A DNA stretch of 41,746 nucleotides from an uncultured Saprospiraceae bacterium (GTDB lineage: Bacteria > Bacteroidota > Bacteroidia > Chitinophagales > Saprospiraceae). The position numbers and the translations under genes were made by a program. The notes under the pieces were generated by a model, which saw only the letters and a list, made by a program, of their open reading frames with translations, was not told the origin of the DNA and made no database searches. The stretch covers positions 1 through 41,746 of the forward strand of contig CALDTZ010000001.1 in NCBI GenBank assembly GCA_937924805.1. Reading direction: 5' to 3'. This document shows positions 37,069 to 41,746 of the stretch, one piece after another; the first letter of the stretch is position 1; each line of letters opens with the position of its first letter.

Positions 37069-37431
37069 ATGAAACACATCAAATACACCTTGTTTATTTT
37101 TCTTCTTTTCGGTTTTACCTCGGGATCAAATGCAAAAACCACTTTCTGTAAGAAACAGGTTGAAAGGCAAAAAACAAATATTCTAGATAAGCCTTTTCCC
37201 AATAAATTAGTATTCTACCCTAATCCGGTCACTTCATATTTTGAACTTGATTTAGGATCGTTGCCATACGTACAATTTGAAATCATTTCAATTGTTGGTC
37301 AAAGTGTTCTCTCTGGTATCCTTTCAGAAAACAACACAAAAGTTTGGGTAGAAGAATTACCGGCAGGTCAATATATAATAAAATGCAAAGCTCAAGAATA
37401 TAGCCAGGCGTCTATTCTTCAAATAAAATAG
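37069..37431 (+). CDS. Mini secreted protein: almost only a type A T9SS sorting domain
   Basis: Starting at ATG 37069 (an ATG 18 nt upstream would lengthen the signal), the 120-residue product has a signal peptide YTLFIFLLFGFTSGSNA, a basic linker of about 25 residues (KKQVERQK), and then a complete Por_Secre_tail type A CTD. That domain reads LVFYPNPVTSYFELDL, FEIISIVGQSVLSG, VEELPAGQYIIKCKA and a final SILQIK strand. In known T9SS cargo this tail follows a large functional domain and is removed on export; here there is no cargo domain. It might be a remnant of a degraded gene, a free CTD that occupies the translocon or shuttle protein, or a tiny secreted peptide. It follows the cassette 2 terminator, so it has its own promoter. 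Confidence 0.78.
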   Translation: MKHIKYTLFIFLLFGFTSGSNAKTTFCKKQVERQKTNILDKPFPNKLVFYPNPVTSYFELDLGSLPYVQFEIISIVGQSVLSGILSENNTKVWVEELPAGQYIIKCKAQEYSQASILQIK

Positions 37432-37451
37432 ACCATCATTTATATTTACAA

Positions 37452-37760
37452 TTAGGCCTTTTCTCCTTTGTCAACAGTTGCTGTCAATTCTTTTGAGATT
37501 GCAGAGGGTAGTAGTTTCATACTTGTTTTACCATCGGTAATAATCACAACACTTTCTTTGTTAATTTTACTAATCTTGCCAATAATGCCACTTGTTGTAA
37601 CAATTTTTTGACCAGGCTTTAATTCTTTGGAAAAATTATCTTGTTCTTTTTGTTTCTTAATTTGTGGTCTCATAAAAAAGAAATACATCACAAAAATGAT
37701 AGCAACTAAAAAGATAATATTGAAAATCGCAGGATTTCCCTGCGCTTGAAGCATAATCAT
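37452..37760 (-). CDS. yajC: Preprotein translocase subunit YajC
   Basis: The 102-residue protein has one TM helix (about residues 12-30, AIFNIIFLVAIIFVMYFFFMR), then the YajC motif RPQIKKQKEQ and a small beta-rich cytoplasmic domain with LKPGQKIVTTSGIIGKI. YajC associates with SecDF and supports Sec export. It is a single minus-strand gene between the mini CTD gene and the divergent aroK. Confidence 0.93.
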   Translation of the reverse strand: MIMLQAQGNPAIFNIIFLVAIIFVMYFFFMRPQIKKQKEQDNFSKELKPGQKIVTTSGIIGKISKINKESVVIITDGKTSMKLLPSAISKELTATVDKGEKA

Positions 37761-37837
37761 GTTGGTAAATTTTACTCAAAGAAAATGAAGTTTTATGATT
37801 TCAGTTACTTTCAGCACTATTAATTACAATTTCTAAT

Positions 37838-38383
37838 TTGAAATATTCAATCAAAAAATCAATTTTCATAATCGGGATGCCCTTAAGTGGGAAGTCAACC
37901 CTAGGAAAAGAATTAGCATTAGCCTTAAGTTTAGAGTTTTTTGATTTAGATCAGTTAATAGTTGATCAGGAAGGCATTGATATTATGACTATATTCAAAG
38001 AAAAAGGAGAGCCATATTTTAGACAGGCAGAATCCAACGTACTAGAAAGTATCGAACTACAACCTTCTAGGGTAATTTCTCTAGGTGGTGGCACACCTAT
38101 TTATCACAATGGAATGGACTATATCATGGATAAAGGGATTTCATTATACCTCCATGTGACTCCTGAAAGATTGATCGATCGTTACCATAAAGCGAACAAT
38201 ACAAGGCCATTGTTCGAAACCTCAAATCTTGATGATAACCTTGAAAAATTGTACCGAGAACGATTGCCGATCTATTCTAAAGCTCTATTGACTGTCAATA
38301 ATATGTCTTCGATCCAACAAAGTGTTGAGGAAATTATAAAAACGTTAAAGTATAAAAATCTTTTAAACCAAAATGAGGTTTAA
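37838..38383 (+). CDS. aroK: Shikimate kinase
   Basis: The 181 residues have the P-loop GMPLSGKST (about 13-21), the FFDLDQLI shikimate-binding Asp motif, then YFRQAESNVLESIE, LGGGTP, NTRPLF (lid) and ERLPIYSKA (adenine-binding R..P.Y). It phosphorylates shikimate at O3 in aromatic amino acid synthesis. The start is TTG 37838; the first ATG is inside the P-loop and too late. It is divergent from yajC and precedes trxB by 68 nt. Confidence 0.92.
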   Translation: MKYSIKKSIFIIGMPLSGKSTLGKELALALSLEFFDLDQLIVDQEGIDIMTIFKEKGEPYFRQAESNVLESIELQPSRVISLGGGTPIYHNGMDYIMDKGISLYLHVTPERLIDRYHKANNTRPLFETSNLDDNLEKLYRERLPIYSKALLTVNNMSSIQQSVEEIIKTLKYKNLLNQNEV

Positions 38384-38416
38384 TTTCTTTATCTAGCTTA
38401 GGTATTAATAATATTT

Positions 38417-38424
38417 TAAATTTG
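38417..38424 (+). promoter_or_regulatory. Candidate -7 box for trxB
   Basis: TAAATTTG matches TAnnTTTG and lies 27 nt before the trxB ATG, so the leader would be about 20 nt. A -33 TTG at the usual distance is absent. Confidence 0.4.
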
Positions 38425-38451
38425 CGTTTATAACTTAGAAAAATAGAATTC

Positions 38452-39390
38452 ATGTCAAAAACAATTCACAATTGTGTGATTATAGGATCAGGTCCTGCAG
38501 GTTACACTGCTGCAATTTATGCGGCTAGAGCAAATATGAATCCAGTAGTATATACTGGAGCCGAACCAGGCGGACAACTTATGATTACGACGGATGTTGA
38601 AAATTACCCTGGATACCCTGATGGTGTAATGGGCCCAAAAATGATGGAAGATTTTAGGAAACAAGCCGAAAGGTTTGGAACCACCATTATTAATGAAATG
38701 ATCGATAAAGTAGATTTTACAGGACCTGTTCACAAAATTTGGAGTGAAACGGGTGAAGAAATTCATGCACATTCAGTTGTTATTTCTACGGGTGCCAGTG
38801 CAAAATGGTTAGGACTCGAATCAGAACAAAAGTTTATGAATAATGGTGTCTCTGCATGCGCCGTGTGTGATGGTTTTTTCTTTAGAGGCCAGACCGTAGC
38901 AATTGTTGGAGCAGGAGACACAGCAGCAGAAGAAGCTAGCTACTTAAGTAAGCTCTGTGAAAAAGTACATATGTTTGTGCGTAGAGATGAAATGAGGGCT
39001 TCCAAAATTATGCAAGACAGAGTTATAAATACTCCCAATATTGAAATTCATTGGAATACAGAAACCCGTGAAATTATGGGAACGGATACCGTTGAAAAAG
39101 TAAGAGTATATAACAACAAAACTGAAAAAGAATCTGAAATTGAAGTCGGTGGACTTTTTGTAGCCATTGGACACAAGCCCAATACGGATATGTTTAAATC
39201 ATGGTTGGATATGGATGAAACTGGTTATTTGAAAACAATACCTGGTACATCGAAAACAAATATTCCTGGTGTTTTTGCATCAGGTGATGCTCAAGATCAT
39301 GTATATAGACAAGCTGTTACCGCTGCAGGGACAGGGTGTATGGCAGCACTAGATGCAGAGCGATATTTAACGGCAAATGGTGTTATTTAA
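38452..39390 (+). CDS. trxB: Thioredoxin-disulfide reductase
   Basis: The 312-residue protein has the FAD site GSGPAGYTAAIYAARA, EPGGQL, and the redox-active CAVCDG (CxxC) near residue 140. Next come the NADPH site VGAGDTAAEEASYLSK and the C-terminal FAD motif GVFASGDAQDHVYRQAVTAAGTG (given in part). It reduces thioredoxin with NADPH. All catalytic motifs are intact and the length is typical. The aldolase gene follows after 23 nt and may be cotranscribed. Confidence 0.97.
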   Translation: MSKTIHNCVIIGSGPAGYTAAIYAARANMNPVVYTGAEPGGQLMITTDVENYPGYPDGVMGPKMMEDFRKQAERFGTTIINEMIDKVDFTGPVHKIWSETGEEIHAHSVVISTGASAKWLGLESEQKFMNNGVSACAVCDGFFFRGQTVAIVGAGDTAAEEASYLSKLCEKVHMFVRRDEMRASKIMQDRVINTPNIEIHWNTETREIMGTDTVEKVRVYNNKTEKESEIEVGGLFVAIGHKPNTDMFKSWLDMDETGYLKTIPGTSKTNIPGVFASGDAQDHVYRQAVTAAGTGCMAALDAERYLTANGVI

Positions 39391-39413
39391 ATAATAAAAC
39401 AAAACAAAATAAT

Positions 39414-40487
39414 ATGTGCGCAAAATTTCGTCACGGAGTTCTTCATGGTCAAGAGGTTAAAGATCTATTTGATTACGCAAATGAAAATAATTTTGCAATT
39501 CCAGCAGTAAATGTGATAGGAACAAATTCGGTCAATGCAGCAATGGAAACAGCAAAAAAAGCAAATTCACCTGTGATTATCCAATTTTCAAATGGTGGAG
39601 CTTCTTTCTATTCAGGAAAAGGAATTCCTGGTGAAGGTCAGAAAGGTGCAATTCTTGGAGGAGTCGCTGGTGCTTTGCATATTCATGCGTTAGCAGAAGC
39701 GTATGGTGTATCGGTTGTTTTACATACGGATCATTGTGCAATGAAAATTTTACCTTGGATCGAAGGATTAATTGAAGAAGGTGAGAAATATTTTGAAGCT
39801 TTCAAAAAACCTTTGTATAGCTCGCATATGCTTGATTTTTCGGAAGAACCAATCGAAGAAAACTTAGATGTATCCTGTCGAATGTTTGAACGAATGAACA
39901 AAATGGGGATGATGATCGAAATTGAGCTTGGCGTGACAGGCGGGGAAGAAGATGGAGTTGATAATACAGGAATCGATAGTTCAAAACTATATACACAACC
40001 CGAGGAAGTAAGTTATGCTTATGATCGGTTAATGAAAATTAGTGATCGATTTACAGTAGCGGCAGCTTTTGGAAATGTTCACGGAGTATACAAACCAGGA
40101 AATGTGGTTTTAACTCCAAAAATTCTATTGAATTCTCAAAAATTTATCAAAGAGAAAAATAACCTTTCGAGTGATAATCCCGTAAACTTTGTGTTTCATG
40201 GTGGATCAGGTTGTTCTAGAGAAGAGATCCGTGAGGCAATCGGTTACGGTGCAGTAAAGATGAATATTGATACAGATCAACAATGGGCTTTTTGGAATGG
40301 AGTACGTGGCTATGAAAATAAGAATAAAGCATACCTGCAAGGCCAAATTGGAAATCCCGATGGAGATGATAAGCCAAATAAGAAGTTTTACGATCCCAGA
40401 AAATGGTTGAGAATTGCAGAGCAATCCTTTGTTGAAAGATTGCATCAGGCATTTGAAGATCTAAATTGTATCGATCGACAAGCTTAA
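39414..40487 (+). CDS. fbaA: Fructose-bisphosphate aldolase, class II
   Basis: With ATG 39414 the protein has 357 residues, close to the E. coli FbaA length of 359. An upstream frame start at 39336 would overlap trxB by 55 nt and is rejected. Motifs are the zinc site HTDHCAMKILPWI, MMIEIELGVTGGEEDGVDNT, GNVHGVYKPGNV (zinc His), FHGGSGCSREEI and NIDTDQQWAFW. It splits fructose 1,6-bisphosphate in glycolysis and makes it in gluconeogenesis. A bidirectional terminator separates it from dnaG. Confidence 0.97.
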   Translation: MCAKFRHGVLHGQEVKDLFDYANENNFAIPAVNVIGTNSVNAAMETAKKANSPVIIQFSNGGASFYSGKGIPGEGQKGAILGGVAGALHIHALAEAYGVSVVLHTDHCAMKILPWIEGLIEEGEKYFEAFKKPLYSSHMLDFSEEPIEENLDVSCRMFERMNKMGMMIEIELGVTGGEEDGVDNTGIDSSKLYTQPEEVSYAYDRLMKISDRFTVAAAFGNVHGVYKPGNVVLTPKILLNSQKFIKEKNNLSSDNPVNFVFHGGSGCSREEIREAIGYGAVKMNIDTDQQWAFWNGVRGYENKNKAYLQGQIGNPDGDDKPNKKFYDPRKWLRIAEQSFVERLHQAFEDLNCIDRQA

Positions 40488-40535
40488 TCGATGACAATTA
40501 AGTCAACGTAGATATATCCATCTAAATAATAATAT

Positions 40536-40568
40536 AAAGAGGGATCGGTTTAGAATCGATTCCTCTTT
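40536..40568. terminator. Bidirectional terminator between fbaA and dnaG
   Basis: AAAGAGG-GATCG pairs with CGATT-CCTCTTT as a 12-bp stem (one G-T) around a 9-nt loop. The A run on the left and T run on the right allow it to end transcripts from both sides, which suits its place between two converging genes. Confidence 0.75.
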
Positions 40569-40573
40569 TAACA

Positions 40574-41746
40574 TTATCCAACAATTATTCCTAGCGTTTT
40601 AGCAATGGTTTTCCTTTCCTCCTGAAGCACATTATAAGCTTTGAGGCTGATCGTTAACTCATCATCTAATCCTTCCAATGTTTGGGTTTTAATTCGTTCT
40701 TTTAATTGGCCAAGAATCACTTTTATTTTTCTGTACTTAAAGTGAGAAATGGCTTGAACACTTTCTTTCCCGAAATTATCTTCAGGATCCATTTGAGATT
40801 GAAGAAATACATCTTTTTCTTTCCAATTCGCATAGTGATATTTTTGAGCCATAAATTCAATAGCGAGTCCTGCAATAGCTTGATTTTTATGATTTACCCA
40901 ATAGACACTCTTTGATTGTTCTTTACCTGCAATTTCATTGGCTTCAACAATAATTTGCTTATAAACTTCATTTTCAAAATAGTCAATAATTTCAAATATA
41001 CTTGAATAGATATAATGGGCAACATATGCTTCTTCATCTCCATTATCATCCTCAATCATCATGATTGCATTTCCTTTTGTCAATGCAATTCTTGCTAAGT
41101 CTTTTTCATTAATCTCATCAGAAGATTGCCTCGGTTTTAGTTGCTTGGGGCGATCTCGATGGTCTTCTGTAACCCAGCTGTTTTCCTCCTCTATTGTTGG
41201 GAATCCCGGATCTAAGTCGGGTAGTGGTGGCATTGCACCATCACTTGAAGCTTCACTAGGGAAGGGTGCTTCTTCAGGCATACTTGTTGCTTCACTCTTG
41301 CGGGGAGAATGATTTTGTGAAGGTTTAGATTGTCTTGGATTAGGTGTTTTAGCTTCCTCTCGAATCTTTTTAACCCGATCTTGACGTTTACGCCGTAAAA
41401 TGTCTTCTTGGATTTGTTTATTAACTTCTGCAACTAAGATTTGTTCTGATATATCAAGTTGTTTTCCGCATTCCTTAATATAAAAAGTTCGTTTCAAACT
41501 ATCTCGAATTCTGGAAATAGAGTCTATAATATCTCGTAAAAGGCTCGCTTTTTTTATTGGATCACCTTTTGATTCTTCTAAAATCTTTTCAGTTTTAAAA
41601 AACAAAAAGTCTTTCTCATTTGCTTTAATATACTCTTCAAATCCACTCTTTCCAGCAGATCGCATAAATGAATCAGGATCTTCATTTTCTGGAAGAATCA
41701 CCAATTTGACATTCATATCTTGAGACAAAATGATATCCATACCTCG
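40574..41746 (-). CDS. dnaG: DNA primase DnaG, C-terminal part (cut by window edge)
   Basis: The frame is open through the right edge and gives 390 residues. It begins in the TOPRIM C-terminal end, RGMDIILSQDMNVKLVILPENEDPDSF, which is characteristic of bacterial DnaG. A helical segment follows, and then a long charged linker of roughly 90 residues rich in Pro, Ser, Lys and Glu (about residues 120-210 of the fragment). A helical C-terminal domain comes last, where the replicative helicase should bind. The zinc-binding and catalytic N-terminal parts lie outside the window. DnaG makes RNA primers for replication. Confidence 0.9.
   Translation of the reverse strand, partial: RGMDIILSQDMNVKLVILPENEDPDSFMRSAGKSGFEEYIKANEKDFLFFKTEKILEESKGDPIKKASLLRDIIDSISRIRDSLKRTFYIKECGKQLDISEQILVAEVNKQIQEDILRRKRQDRVKKIREEAKTPNPRQSKPSQNHSPRKSEATSMPEEAPFPSEASSDGAMPPLPDLDPGFPTIEEENSWVTEDHRDRPKQLKPRQSSDEINEKDLARIALTKGNAIMMIEDDNGDEEAYVAHYIYSSIFEIIDYFENEVYKQIIVEANEIAGKEQSKSVYWVNHKNQAIAGLAIEFMAQKYHYANWKEKDVFLQSQMDPEDNFGKESVQAISHFKYRKIKVILGQLKERIKTQTLEGLDDELTISLKAYNVLQEERKTIAKTLGIIVG

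Noticed and set aside
39336..39413. N-terminal extension of the aldolase into trxB
   Set aside because: Family length and first motif fit ATG 39414; the extension only reads the end of trxB in another frame.

Overview
This window looks like part of a Bacteroidota chromosome, most likely a gliding or Saprospiria-like marine lineage (inference). It is AT-rich. It carries type IX secretion (T9SS) genes of the PorP/SprF type, secreted proteins with the gliding-motility-associated C-terminal sorting domain (type B CTD), and a type A CTD protein. Its promoters fit the Bacteroidota pattern TTG-N18/19-TAnnTTTG; the best is in front of the tRNA pair, at 8702-8732 on the minus strand. No insertion sequence, phage gene, CRISPR array or rRNA is visible.

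Layout. 1-805 (minus): the N-terminal part of a KdsC-like HAD phosphatase, iscX and an adrenodoxin-type ferredoxin. 977-3592 (plus): a tandem CbbX-like AAA+ ATPase with a duplicated N-terminal domain of unknown function. 3589-8277 (minus): a 1021-residue TPR protein followed 3 nt later by a plug-less outer-membrane beta-barrel; a perfect 24-bp palindrome sits just upstream of the TPR start codon. 8474-8670 (minus): tRNA-Leu(UAA) and tRNA-Gly(GCC). 9115-16659 (plus): T9SS cassette 1, made of a PorP/SprF-like barrel, a PorE-like TPR/propeller/OmpA protein and a 1365-residue type B CTD protein, closed by a hairpin terminator. 16824-26246 (mostly plus): housekeeping and salvage genes, namely mnmA, a lipoprotein, rimM, a CNT nucleoside transporter, udk, a methyltransferase, a minus-strand deoxynucleoside kinase that lacks a canonical start codon, a LolD/MacB-type ABC ATPase, a PduO-type cobalamin adenosyltransferase and a 7TM-HD phosphohydrolase. 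26238-26930 (minus): a sirtuin without the zinc cysteines. 27274-36878 (plus): T9SS cassette 2, the same three genes in the same order, with a 2033-residue secreted protein built from two different tandem repeat arrays, then a terminator. 37069-37431: a tiny secreted protein that is almost only a type A T9SS sorting domain. 37452-40487: yajC (minus), aroK, trxB and class II aldolase fbaA. 40574-41746 (minus): the C-terminal part of DnaG primase.

How the genes fit together. The main theme is two paralogous PorP-PorE-substrate cassettes on the same strand about 10.6 kb apart. Each probably encodes a cell-surface filament or adhesin with its own outer-membrane/periplasmic anchor pair. In each, both the N-terminal domain (a shared RCCRN motif) and the C-terminal sorting domain are conserved, while the middle of the secreted protein has diverged and expanded by repeats. 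The second theme is nucleoside salvage: transporter, uridine kinase and deoxynucleoside kinase. The rest is ordinary core metabolism and translation.
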